10,091 nt of DNA. Source: Acidobacteriota bacterium. GTDB lineage: Bacteria > Acidobacteriota > Blastocatellia > Pyrinomonadales > Pyrinomonadaceae. Shown here piece after piece: positions 1 to 7,717 of this stretch; the stretch's first letter is position 1, and the number at the start of each line of letters is the position of its first letter. Location of the stretch: the NCBI GenBank assembly GCA_020201365.1, contig JAIVGV010000346.1, positions 1 through 10,091 of the forward strand. The letters run 5' to 3'. The notes under the pieces were generated by a model. It was not told where the DNA came from. It was given only the letters and a program-made list of their open reading frames with translations, and made no database searches. The translations under genes and the position numbers were made by a program.

Positions 1-553
<553 letters not shown>

Positions 554-597
554 GGGCGCACGCGATCCATTTCGGTTGAGTGCCTGCGACGTTCGGT

Positions 598-689
598 TCA
601 CCGCAGAGGCGCAGAGTTGACGCGGAGGCGGCGCAGAGTAATTCAGCCCTCCGCGTAAGCTCTGCGAGTCCTCTGCGCCTCTGCGGTGA
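598..689. repeat. Intergenic hairpin A, CACCGCAGAGG family
   Basis: A 19-bp perfect inverted repeat (598-616 with 671-689) encloses further imperfectly complementary sequence. It fills much of the gap between treS and the trehalose-6-phosphate synthase gene and begins 44 bases after the treS stop. The right half, 649-689, matches 3928-3968 of hairpin C at 38 of 41 positions, so the two are copies of one element. Peptides that open frames read through it (endings such as LRLCGE) are not real proteins. It could end or stabilise the treS transcript, but there is no clean T-run. The rest of the 554-761 gap holds a TAGAAT box at 705-710 without a matching -35, and an AGGG ribosome-binding site at 751-754. 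Confidence 0.88.
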
Positions 690-761
690 GAGAGCGAGCA
701 GCGATAGAATCAAGTTGATTAAGGGCGGCGCGCCCACGAGTTCACGAACAAGGGTAATCAG

Positions 762-3029
762 ATGTCTGCAAACGAGAACAACGAAAGCCGCCTCGTCGTC
801 GTCTCCAACCGCCTGCCCTTCACCCTGAAGCGCGCGGGCGACGGCTGGCGCACGGAGCGCAGCGCCGGGGGCTTGGCGACGGCGATGGAGCCGATCTTGA
901 AAGCGTCGCGCGGGCTGTGGGTCGGCTGGTCGGGCGACTCTTCCGGCACGGACGATCCGAAGCGGCAGGCTGTGCTCGCGCGCTGGGAGGAGCGGCACGG
1001 CTACCACTCGGTCGAGCTGCCCGCCGAGATGGCGCGCGGCTTCTACGAGGGCTACTCGAACCAGACGATCTGGCCCCTCTTCCACTACTTCCCCGCCATC
1101 CTCAAGTTCGCGCCCGAAGACTGGCGCGCCTACTGCGAGGCGAACCTGCGCTTCCGCGACGCGCTGCTCAAAGTCCTGCGCCCCGGCGATCTCGTCTGGA
1201 TTCACGACTACCAGTTGATGATGCTCCCGCGCTTCCTGCGCGCCGACCTGCCGGAAGCGCGCATCGGCTTCTTCCTCCACATCCCCTTCCCGTCGGCGTC
1301 CGTCTTCCGCCTGCTCCCGCGGCGCGAGGAGCTGCTGCAAGGCCTGCTCGGCGCGGACTACCTCGCCTTCCACACCTACGGCTACCTGCAAAACTTCCGC
1401 GCCTCAACCCTGCGCGTGCTTGGGTTAGACAGCCACATGGACAGGATCGAAGTCGGCGGTCGCACCGCCCGCCTCGAAGCGCTTCCCATCGGCATCGCGC
1501 CCGACGAGTTCACGAAACTCCTCGACGACAAGGAGACGAAGCGACGACTCGCCGAGATGCGCGAGCGCTTCAAAGATCGTCACCTACTACTTTCGGTTGA
1601 TCGCCTCGACTACACGAAGGGCATCCCCGAACGACTCCACACCTTCCGCCGCCTGCTCTCGACGCACCCGAACCTCCGCGGTCGCGTCGTGCTCGTGCAG
1701 GTCGCCGTCCCCTCGCGCGAACAGGTGCCGATGTACAACCGCCTGCGCCACGACGTTGATAAACTAGTCGGTCGCATCAACGGCGAGTTCTCCACGCCCG
1801 ACTGGACGCCCGTCGTTTACATCCGCCGCAACATCCCGCGCCCCGAGCTCGTCGCGCTCTACGCCGCGGCCGATCTCGCTTGGGTCACGCCGCTGCGCGA
1901 CGGGCTCAACCTCGTCGCGAAGGAATACGTCGCCTGTCAGAAGGACGGCGCGGGCGTGCTCGTCCTGAGCGAGTTCGCGGGCGCAGCCGCCGAGATGGGC
2001 GAGGCGTTTCTCGTCAACCCTTACGACGAGGAGAAGACCGCCGAGACCATCGCGCGCTCGCTCTCGCTGCCCGAAAGTGAGAGGCGGGAGAGGATGTCGG
2101 CGCTCTACCGCCGCGTCGAGCGCAACAACGTCTTCGACTGGAGCCGACGCTTCGTCGAGAACCTGCGCGCCGCCGCCGAGTCGCGCGCCGAGCGCGGCGG
2201 CGAGAGCCCGCGGGAGCTTCCCGTCGAGCAGTTCGTCAACTCCTACCGCGAGGCGCGCGCGCGGCGCCTGATGCTCGACTACGACGGGACGCTCGTCGCT
2301 TACGCGAACCGACCGCGGGAAGCCGTGCCGCCGCCCGACCTCGCGCCGCTGCTCGCGCGGCTCGCGTCGAACCCGGCGAACGTCGTCGCGCTCGTCTCCG
2401 GGCGCTCGCGGCGCGACTTGGAAGAGTGGTTCGGCGACGCGGAAGGGCTCTGGCTCGCCGCCGAGCACGGCGCGATCATGCGCTCGCCGAAGACGCGCAC
2501 GTGGGAGCTGTACCGCGCGAACTACTCTGACTCGTGGAAGTCGCAGATCGTCCCCGTGCTCGAACACTTCGTCAACCGCACGCCCGGAAGCCTGATCGAA
2601 GAGAAAGAGTTTTCGCTCGTGTGGCACTACCGCATGAGCGATCCGGTCTTCGGCGAGTGGCTGGCGAACGAGCTGGTCGCGACGCTCGAAGGGATGCTCT
2701 CCGAGACGGAGCTGCGCGCCTACCGGGGCAACAAGACCGTCGAGGTCAAGCTCCTCTGGGCGAACAAGGGCGAGGTGCTCGCGCGTCTCGCGCGCGCCGA
2801 CGCCGACCCGGCGTTCTGCCTCGCCGCCGGGGACGACCGCACCGACGAAGACCTCTTCGCGCAACTGCCCGAAGACGCCTGGACTGTCCACGTCGGCACG
2901 ACGCGCACGCGCGCGCGCTTCTTCGTCCCCAGCCACGCGGAGATGCTCGCGCTACTGCGACAGCTCGCCGATGCGGACACGCGCGAAGCAGCCGCCGCGT
3001 CCGGCGCGTCAGACGGCGCGAAGATCTGA
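762..3029 (+). CDS. otsAB: Bifunctional trehalose-6-phosphate synthase / trehalose-6-phosphate phosphatase (OtsA-OtsB fusion)
   Basis: A 755-residue cytoplasmic protein that should carry out both steps from nucleotide-sugar glucose plus glucose-6-phosphate to trehalose. Residues 10-470 are the GT20 synthase: SNRLPF at 15-20, W104, HDYQL at 148-152, HIPFPS at 173-178, DRLDYTKG at 280-287 (R281, K286), DGLNLVAKE at 380-388. These match the E. coli OtsA residues as I recall them (R9 aside, offset by a constant 19). Residues 500-740 are the HAD-type phosphatase: DYDGT at 506-510 with nucleophile D506 and general acid D508, SGR at 546-548, K669, and the metal-binding GDDRTDED at 690-697. Both active sites look intact. 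The ATG at 762 follows AGGG (751-754) at 7 bases. It lies downstream of treS, giving two trehalose routes in tandem. The last 20 residues are an Ala-rich tail. Confidence 0.96.
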   Translation: MSANENNESRLVVVSNRLPFTLKRAGDGWRTERSAGGLATAMEPILKASRGLWVGWSGDSSGTDDPKRQAVLARWEERHGYHSVELPAEMARGFYEGYSNQTIWPLFHYFPAILKFAPEDWRAYCEANLRFRDALLKVLRPGDLVWIHDYQLMMLPRFLRADLPEARIGFFLHIPFPSASVFRLLPRREELLQGLLGADYLAFHTYGYLQNFRASTLRVLGLDSHMDRIEVGGRTARLEALPIGIAPDEFTKLLDDKETKRRLAEMRERFKDRHLLLSVDRLDYTKGIPERLHTFRRLLSTHPNLRGRVVLVQVAVPSREQVPMYNRLRHDVDKLVGRINGEFSTPDWTPVVYIRRNIPRPELVALYAAADLAWVTPLRDGLNLVAKEYVACQKDGAGVLVLSEFAGAAAEMGEAFLVNPYDEEKTAETIARSLSLPESERRERMSALYRRVERNNVFDWSRRFVENLRAAAESRAERGGESPRELPVEQFVNSYREARARRLMLDYDGTLVAYANRPREAVPPPDLAPLLARLASNPANVVALVSGRSRRDLEEWFGDAEGLWLAAEHGAIMRSPKTRTWELYRANYSDSWKSQIVPVLEHFVNRTPGSLIEEKEFSLVWHYRMSDPVFGEWLANELVATLEGMLSETELRAYRGNKTVEVKLLWANKGEVLARLARADADPAFCLAAGDDRTDEDLFAQLPEDAWTVHVGTTRTRARFFVPSHAEMLALLRQLADADTREAAAASGASDGAKI

Positions 3030-3038
3030 AAGAGAAGA

Positions 3039-3166
3039 TTTCACCGCGGAGGACACGGAGGGAACGATGAAGTAGGAACGATGAACGATGAAGTGAGAAC
3101 AAGCTTTCTTCACTTCATCGTTCATCGTTCCCCGTTCATACTTTCTTCCGTGCCCTCTGTGGTAAA
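3039..3166. repeat. Intergenic composite repeat B (outer imperfect arms around an inner perfect hairpin)
   Basis: Outer arms at about 3039-3062 (TTTCACCGCGGAGGACACGG) and 3145-3166 (CCGTGCCCTCTGTGGTAAA) are complementary with four mismatches in the core 18. Three of these are G-T and would be wobble pairs in plus-strand RNA. Inside lies a separate perfect inverted repeat (3075-3131). The element starts 9 bases after the otsAB stop. The outer arm resembles the CACCGCAGAGG arms of the other two hairpins but is a different subtype. It contains an in-frame ATG at 3081 that lengthens the next gene's open frame artificially. Confidence 0.75.
3075..3131. repeat. 22-bp perfect inverted repeat with 13-base loop
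   Basis: GGAACGATGAACGATGAAGT (from 3075, continuing GA to 3096) is exactly reverse-complemented at 3110-3131. The left arm itself is built from short direct repeats of ACGATGAA, and a further copy (GGAACGATGAAGT) sits just before it at 3061-3073. The loop contains the palindrome AAGCTT. AT content is much higher than in the flanking genes, which suggests an inserted repeat. The following bases are not a T-run, so a classical intrinsic terminator is not evident. Confidence 0.85.
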
Positions 3167-3192
3167 TTCCTTCCGACTTACGACCGCAGCCC

Positions 3193-3198
3193 AAGGAG
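3193..3198 (+). promoter_or_regulatory. Ribosome-binding site deciding the start at 3207
   Basis: AAGGAG ends 8 bases before the ATG at 3207. The translation from that ATG begins with a textbook signal peptide. The alternative upstream ATG at 3081 has no such site and lies in repeat B. Confidence 0.8.
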
Positions 3199-3206
3199 CT
3201 ACAACG

Positions 3207-3860
3207 ATGCGACGTCCTTCCGTCTCGCTCTTAGCCTCGATCTTTTTTGCCGCCTGCCTCTGCGCGAGCGCGGCACTCGCGCAGTCGGCGACGCCGACCC
3301 AACCCGCGCAGCCCGCGCAGACGCCGCCGCCCGCACAGGCGGCGACCGCTCCGCAGACGCCAGCCGCCAACCCCGCGGACGTTGACACGATTGATCACAT
3401 CCTCGCCGCGCTCTACGACGTGATCTCCGGTCCCGCAGGTAAAAAGCGCGACTGGGATCGGATGCGCTCGCTCTTCATCCCCGGCGCGCGCCTCATCCCG
3501 ACCTCGTCGCGCCGCGCGCCCGGCACGCCGCCCGACGCGCCGCTCACCGGTAAGGAAGAGTACGCCGCGCGCGTGCTCTCGCCGGAGGACTACATCGCCC
3601 GCAGCGCGCCCTTCCTCGAAGGCAACGGCTTCTTCGAGCGCGAGTCCGCGCGCCGCACAGAGCAGTACGGACACATCGCGCACGTCTTCTCGACCTACGA
3701 GTCGCGCCACAAGGCGGAGGACGCGAAGCCCTTCCAGCGCGGCATCAACAGCATCCAGCTCGTGAACGACGGGCGACGCTGGTGGGTCGTCACGATCTTC
3801 TGGGAGGGCGAGACCAACGTGACGCCGCTGCCGGACAAGTACCTCAAGAGCGCGCCCTAA
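3207..3860 (+). CDS. Exported protein with NTF2-like C-terminal domain, function unknown
   Basis: A 217-residue protein. Residues 1-25 are a Sec signal peptide: MRRPS, a hydrophobic stretch, then a likely cut after ALA at 23-25. Residues 26-57 are a Pro/Ala/Gln-rich linker, so the mature protein is probably periplasmic or secreted. Residues 58-217 look like one NTF2/SnoaL-type alpha+beta domain: an N-terminal helix (TIDHILAALYDVISG), DWDRMRSLFIPGARLIP, and strands HIAHVFSTYESR and NSIQLVNDGRRWWVVTIFWE near 157-200. I know this pattern from proteins annotated only as 'nuclear transport factor 2 family'; no substrate or catalytic residues can be named. The start at 3207 is chosen for its ribosome-binding site and signal peptide. 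It shares the strand with otsAB but is separated by repeat B, so it is probably not tightly coupled to it. Confidence 0.82.
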   Translation: MRRPSVSLLASIFFAACLCASAALAQSATPTQPAQPAQTPPPAQAATAPQTPAANPADVDTIDHILAALYDVISGPAGKKRDWDRMRSLFIPGARLIPTSSRRAPGTPPDAPLTGKEEYAARVLSPEDYIARSAPFLEGNGFFERESARRTEQYGHIAHVFSTYESRHKAEDAKPFQRGINSIQLVNDGRRWWVVTIFWEGETNVTPLPDKYLKSAP

Positions 3861-3874
3861 CAACGAAAGATATC

Positions 3875-3968
3875 TCACCGCAGAGGCGCGGAGGATTCGC
3901 AGAGGCTGCGCAGAGAAAACCCTTCTTCTCTGCGTAAGCTCTGCGAATCCTCCGCGCCTCTGCGGTGA
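3875..3968. terminator. Hairpin C between convergent genes, possible bidirectional terminator
   Basis: A 30-bp perfect inverted repeat (3875-3904 with 3939-3968), with a further complementary stretch CGCAGAGAA/TTCTCTGCG inside, forms a nearly continuous long hairpin. It starts 14 bases after the stop of the NTF2-like gene (plus strand) and ends 11 bases before the stop of the phosphodiesterase-fold gene (minus strand). Being symmetric, it could end transcripts from both sides. It is a copy of hairpin A. There is no long T-run, so termination is inferred from position and structure only; the inverted repeat itself is certain. Confidence 0.7.
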
Positions 3969-3979
3969 ATCTTCCTGTC

Positions 3980-4726
3980 TCAGCTAGGCACGTCGATCTC
4001 GGCGAGCAGCGGGAAGTGGTCGGAGGCGTGCGCGGCTTCCGGCGTGCTGACGACTTCGCAGCGCGTGAGCCGCGCGGCGTATCGCTGGGGCAGGAAAAAG
4101 TAGTCGAGGCGCACGTGCGGGTCCCAGACGGGGAAGGTGTAGCCGCGCTCTTCGGGGTGGAGCGTGCGGAAGCCGTCCGCATATCCGGCGTCGAGGAGGC
4201 GGCGCACGGTGTCGCGCTTGATGTCGCGCCCGCTCGCCCAGACGAGCGCCCTGATCCAGAGCGGGAAGTGGGAGGCGTCGAGAATCTCGCCGGGCGCGAG
4301 CGTGTTGAAGTCGCCGCAGAGCAGGTGGAAGCCCTCCTGGTGTCCCTTGATGCTGTCGAGGAGCGCGCCGATCTCGCGCACGCGCCGCGCCTCGCTCCAC
4401 TTCGAGAAGCGCGCGCTCAAGTGAAGCCCGAAGACGCGCGCCCCGCCCGGTAGCTCGATCTCTAAAACTCCGTGGCGCGCGCCTGCGGGGTAGTGCCACT
4501 CGTGGCGCGCGACCGCGATGCGCGAGACGAAGCCGACGGAGTGCGCGTCGAGCGAGGCGCGGGTCGTCATCTCCGTCGCCTGCGCGACGCGCGCAACTAC
4601 TAAGGGATCGGTCGCCTCCTGGAAGACGACGAGATCGGGCGCGACCGAGCGGACGACTTCGGCGATGCGGTGCTCCCGACCGCGCCCGCCGAAGCGGATG
4701 TTGTAGCTCAGCACCCGCAGCTTCAC
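3980..4726 (-). CDS. Endonuclease/exonuclease/phosphatase (EEP) family hydrolase
   Basis: A 248-residue cytoplasmic protein of the DNase I/exonuclease III/phosphodiesterase fold, a metal-dependent enzyme that cuts phosphodiester or phosphomonoester bonds. The family's active-site set is visible in order: SYNIRFGG with N9, FQEAT with E37, GLHLSA with H102, CGDFN with D139 and N141, RLDYFFL with D208, and SDHFPL with D236-H237. No signal peptide is present. The start is GTG at 4726, inside the end of the upstream gene: GTGA serves as both start and stop, and GAAGG precedes the start by a few bases. The substrate (DNA, RNA, sugar phosphate or lipid head group) cannot be told from sequence. The tight coupling to a nucleotidyltransferase-like gene suggests a joint job on a nucleotide or RNA, which is inference. 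Confidence 0.9.
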   Translation of the reverse strand: MKLRVLSYNIRFGGRGREHRIAEVVRSVAPDLVVFQEATDPLVVARVAQATEMTTRASLDAHSVGFVSRIAVARHEWHYPAGARHGVLEIELPGGARVFGLHLSARFSKWSEARRVREIGALLDSIKGHQEGFHLLCGDFNTLAPGEILDASHFPLWIRALVWASGRDIKRDTVRRLLDAGYADGFRTLHPEERGYTFPVWDPHVRLDYFFLPQRYAARLTRCEVVSTPEAAHASDHFPLLAEIDVPS

Positions 4727-5274
4727 GCGCCTTCGCCCGCCGCGCTCTGCAAGTCCGGCGCGCCCCCGGCTTCAGTCTCCGCCTTGTCGGTTTCTTCCGG
4801 CTCGATGATCGTGAAGTAGGGCTGACCGAAGAGCACGTCGCGCGCGAAGAGGATGATGTTGGCGGTCGCCTGGATGTTGACGGGGCGGCGCGCGACGCGC
4901 TGCAACTCTTCGCGCAGCGGGTTCAAGGTCGGCGCGCACTTCGGGTCTTTGTCGCCGAGCGGCTTGGTGTGGAGCGCCGGGATGTAGTACGACTCCTCGT
5001 CCCAGCACCTCATCACCTCCGCGCCGATGAGCGTCACGTCGAGATCGCTCGTGCCGTGCCCGCCGGCGTCGAACGGCGCGCCGTCCTCCCAGCGCGTGGC
5101 GGTGACGACGCTGCCGCGCAAGGCGACCCCCGTCCCCTCCGGCAGGCTCGCGCGCAAGGTCTCGCAGAACTTCTGGTAGCGCCCCTCGTCGCCGCCGAAG
5201 CCGAGCCGCACGATGCGCGCGACGATCTCCTCGTCGGTCATCTCGCTCACGTCTCTCGACAGGTCTTCCGCCAT
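4723..5274 (-). CDS. Small nucleotidyltransferase-fold protein, function unknown
   Basis: A 183-residue protein with the signature of a minimal pol-beta-type nucleotidyltransferase: LRGS at 52-55, then SDLDV at 76-80 with a DxD pair (D77, D79). The loop between GS and DxD is about 22 residues, longer than the roughly 10-12 usual for this fold. No clear third acidic residue is visible in the strand PVNIQATANIILF (131-143). Other landmarks are YYIPALHTKPLGDKDP (96-111) and FGQPYFTIIEP (149-159). The last 25 residues are acidic, Ala/Gly-rich and probably disordered. The ATG at 5274 follows GGAGG at 8 bases (5283-5287 on the plus strand). The stop overlaps the start of the EEP gene, so the two form an operon. 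It may transfer nucleotides to an unknown acceptor; catalysis is not assured. Confidence 0.75.
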   Translation of the reverse strand: MAEDLSRDVSEMTDEEIVARIVRLGFGGDEGRYQKFCETLRASLPEGTGVALRGSVVTATRWEDGAPFDAGGHGTSDLDVTLIGAEVMRCWDEESYYIPALHTKPLGDKDPKCAPTLNPLREELQRVARRPVNIQATANIILFARDVLFGQPYFTIIEPEETDKAETEAGGAPDLQSAAGEGA

Positions 5275-5461
5275 CGCACACGCCTCCGCCTTGATCGGGT
5301 CAGCCCCGGCGCGCGCGAGATCGCGCCGCCGCCTTTTTCAGAACACGACGAGCTTATCATCTCCGCCCCGCGCGCGCACACGCCCCGTCGCGGCGGCACA
5401 CTTCCGCGCGATTAAATTTTAGGTTAGCCGGTTGCGCCCGGGGCGCGTCGGCGGTGCGGGA

Positions 5462-7711
5462 CTACCGCGCGGGCTCGGAGGTGAGGACGATGTCGTGCTG
5501 CCAGCCGCCGCGCACGACCGCGAGGCTCCCGCCGTCGGGGGAGTAGCCGAAGTCGTAGAGGTCGTCGTCCGCGTCGAAGGACGCGATCGTTTCGGGCGCG
5601 CCGCCGTCGAGCGTCTGCCGGACGAGCGCGTTCGCGCCGCCCTGTTGGGTCGCGTAGAGCACGGCTCCGCCGTCGGGCGTCCACTGGAGGCGCGAGGGCA
5701 GTTCGCCGAACGTGAGCTTCCTCGACGGCGCGCCGCCCGCGATCGGCACGAAGAGCAGTGTGCGCCGCCCGCCTTCCCTGCCGACGCACGCGATCACCGC
5801 GCCGTCGGGCGAGACGGCGGGGCGCGCCGCCACGTAGTCGGTCAGGCGCACGGGCTCGCCGCCGTCGACCGAGACCTTCCAGAGGTTCCAGTCGTCAACC
5901 GTGTTGTAGAAGACCCAGCGACCGTCGGGCGAGACGGCGGGGTAGTTCTTCGCCGCGCCGTCGGTGAGCTGAACCTGATCGCCGCCGTCGGCGTTCATGC
6001 GCCAGACCTGAAAGCGACCCGTGCGATTCGAGACGAAGACGACGTAGCGGCCGTCGGGCGAGACGGCGGGCGCGGCGTTCGACGCGGCGTTCGCCGTCAG
6101 TTGCCGCTGCTGCGCGCCGTCGGGGCGCATGAGCCAGAGGTCGTCTCTGCCGCTGGCGGCGGAGGCGTAAACGAGTTCGCCCCCCGGCGTCCAGCAGAAG
6201 TTGTCGAGCGCCTCGGCGATCCGTCTGGGGTCGCGCGCCGCGCCGGACGCGCCGACCCAGAGGTTCGAGAGGCGCGTCGTCTGCGAGGCGGCGAGCGTGC
6301 CCGCGTCAGCCGCCACGCTCACGTCGTCGTAGGAGACCACGCCCTCGGTCACTTGCGTCAGTGCCGCGCCCGGGTAAGCGAGCCGCCAGAGCTGGTTGTA
6401 GTCGCCCGCCTTCTTCGCCGCGGACATGATGAGCCCGCGCCCGCGCGGCAGCCAAGCCGCCTGCTTGACGTGCCAGAAGCGCTCCGGCGAGAGCTCGCGC
6501 CGCGCGCCGTCGGCTGCGTTGACCTCGACTACTCGCACGTCCTCGCCGCCGCCGTCCGTGTTCCCGTCGGCGCAGACGACGCCCGCGCCGTCCTGCGTCC
6601 ACAGCGGCGCGTCGAGTTTGTTCGGGTGCGGCTCGACGAGCAGGGCGCGCTCGTTGCGTCCGTCGGCGTCGGCGACGACGAGCGAGTAGTCGAACAGCCC
6701 CGCGCCGCCCACGCCCCTGCGGACGAAGGCGAGGCGGCGGTCGTCGGGCGAGACGGAGAACCTGCCTTCGAGCCGCTCGACGATCTTGGTCGGCGCGCCG
6801 CCGAGCGGCGAGACGCGGTAGAGCGCGGTCGGCGCGCCGCCGACGAAGTAGAGGTAGTCGCCGCCGTGCGTGAACGCCAAGCCGAAGACGGGCTCGGTCG
6901 CGGGCACGATCTCGACGTTCGTGTCCGTCGCGAGCTGCCTGAGCCAGATGCCCTGCGCGCGCCCGAAGCCGCGCGTGTAGGCGACGAACTTCCCGTCGGG
7001 CGAGAGCGCGACGTGCTGGCTTTCGCCCGCGCCCGTCAACTTCTCGAACCTGAGCGGAGGCAGCGCCGCGGCGGACTCGTCGCCCGCGCGCGCGCGCCCG
7101 TTCGCGTCGCCGCCCCCGCCGCCCGACCACTCCCGGAGAGCCGCGCCGACGAGCGCGACGGCGACGAGCGCCGCGGCGAGCGCGAAGGTCAACTTGCGCG
7201 CCCGCGCCGCACGCGCCGCGGCGGGCGCGTCCGGCTGCTCCGGCGCGGCGCGCGTGTACGGCTGCCGCGCCGCGTCGGGCGAAGGCGCGTGCCCGTTGTC
7301 GGCGGCGGCGCGGCGCGGCGGGGCGTGTTCGGTCGTCTCGAAGCGGCGCGTGACGCGGTCGCCGGGCGCGCCGCCCTCGCGCAAGACCTCCTCCACGTCG
7401 GCGATGAAGCGGTAGCCGCGGCGCGCGACCGTCTCGACGTAGCGCGGGCGGCGCGCCTCGTCGCCGAGCGCCTTGCGGAGTTCCTTGATGTTGGTCGTGA
7501 GGTTCGACTCCTCGACGTAGGTGTCGGGCCAGACGCGGCGCATCAGGTCTTCCTTGCTGACGATGCGCCCGGCGTTCTCGACGAGGACGAGCAGCATGTC
7601 GAAGACCTTGGGCGTGAGACTGACGGGCTTGCCCGCGCGCAGCAGCACCTTCTGATCGGTGTCGAGCGTGAACTCACCGAACCGATAGAAATGGTTGATG
7701 AGCAGAGACAT
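5462..7711 (-). CDS. Membrane-bound one-component regulator: winged-helix DNA-binding domain plus TolB-like PD40 propeller
   Basis: A 749-residue protein. Residues 8-105 are an OmpR/ToxR-type winged helix (Trans_reg_C): FGEFTLD, SLTPKVFDMLLVLVENAG, the recognition helix near 68-83 (ESNLTTNIKELRKALG) and the wing YVETVARRGYRF at 91-102. There is no receiver domain. An Ala/Pro/Arg-rich linker leads to one membrane helix at about 173-192, then a Gly-rich spacer. Residues 215-749 are a beta-propeller with PD40/WD40-like SPDG motifs (for example at 236, 320, 551, 594 and 634). So the DNA-binding part is cytoplasmic and the propeller outside, as in ToxR-like sensors; I know this architecture as common in Acidobacteria. 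The ligand is unknown. The ATG at 7711 has only a weak AAGAG site. An 11-bp repeat array lies right upstream. Confidence 0.9.
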   Translation of the reverse strand: MSLLINHFYRFGEFTLDTDQKVLLRAGKPVSLTPKVFDMLLVLVENAGRIVSKEDLMRRVWPDTYVEESNLTTNIKELRKALGDEARRPRYVETVARRGYRFIADVEEVLREGGAPGDRVTRRFETTEHAPPRRAAADNGHAPSPDAARQPYTRAAPEQPDAPAAARAARARKLTFALAAALVAVALVGAALREWSGGGGGDANGRARAGDESAAALPPLRFEKLTGAGESQHVALSPDGKFVAYTRGFGRAQGIWLRQLATDTNVEIVPATEPVFGLAFTHGGDYLYFVGGAPTALYRVSPLGGAPTKIVERLEGRFSVSPDDRRLAFVRRGVGGAGLFDYSLVVADADGRNERALLVEPHPNKLDAPLWTQDGAGVVCADGNTDGGGEDVRVVEVNAADGARRELSPERFWHVKQAAWLPRGRGLIMSAAKKAGDYNQLWRLAYPGAALTQVTEGVVSYDDVSVAADAGTLAASQTTRLSNLWVGASGAARDPRRIAEALDNFCWTPGGELVYASAASGRDDLWLMRPDGAQQRQLTANAASNAAPAVSPDGRYVVFVSNRTGRFQVWRMNADGGDQVQLTDGAAKNYPAVSPDGRWVFYNTVDDWNLWKVSVDGGEPVRLTDYVAARPAVSPDGAVIACVGREGGRRTLLFVPIAGGAPSRKLTFGELPSRLQWTPDGGAVLYATQQGGANALVRQTLDGGAPETIASFDADDDLYDFGYSPDGGSLAVVRGGWQHDIVLTSEPAR
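5802..6070 (-). repeat. Three identical 20-base stretches encoding propeller motifs
   Basis: Identical 20-base copies lie at 5802-5821, 5922-5941 and 6051-6070, 120 and 129 bases apart. On the minus strand each encodes PAVSPDG, one per propeller blade. Spacing near 40-43 codons is the blade length, so these are coding repeats within the regulator gene, not separate elements. Confidence 0.8.
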
Positions 7712-7717
7712 GAAGGC

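Noticed and set aside
580..828. Open frame through hairpin A and into the start of otsAB
   Set aside because: It reads the repeat, giving an LRLCGE-type peptide, and overlaps a certain gene in another frame.
1764..2936. Long minus-strand open frame opposite otsAB
   Set aside because: Low-complexity Arg/Ala/Val-rich product; the plus strand encodes an unmistakable synthase-phosphatase.
3081..3206. N-terminal extension of the NTF2-like protein from ATG 3081
   Set aside because: It is a translation of repeat B, has no ribosome-binding site, and would bury the signal peptide that starts at 3207.
598..3968. CRISPR array or insertion sequence made of the three repeats
   Set aside because: Copies are scattered and separated by genes, are hairpins rather than regularly spaced direct repeats, and no cas gene or transposase is present.
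4723..5274. CBASS-type cyclic nucleotide synthase
   Set aside because: The GS...DxD motif prompted the idea, but the protein is only 183 residues, the motif spacing is wrong, and no effector or accessory gene of such a defence system is nearby.
5434..5446. Short GC palindrome after the regulator stop as a terminator
   Set aside because: A stem of about five pairs in a GC-rich background with no T-run is expected by chance.
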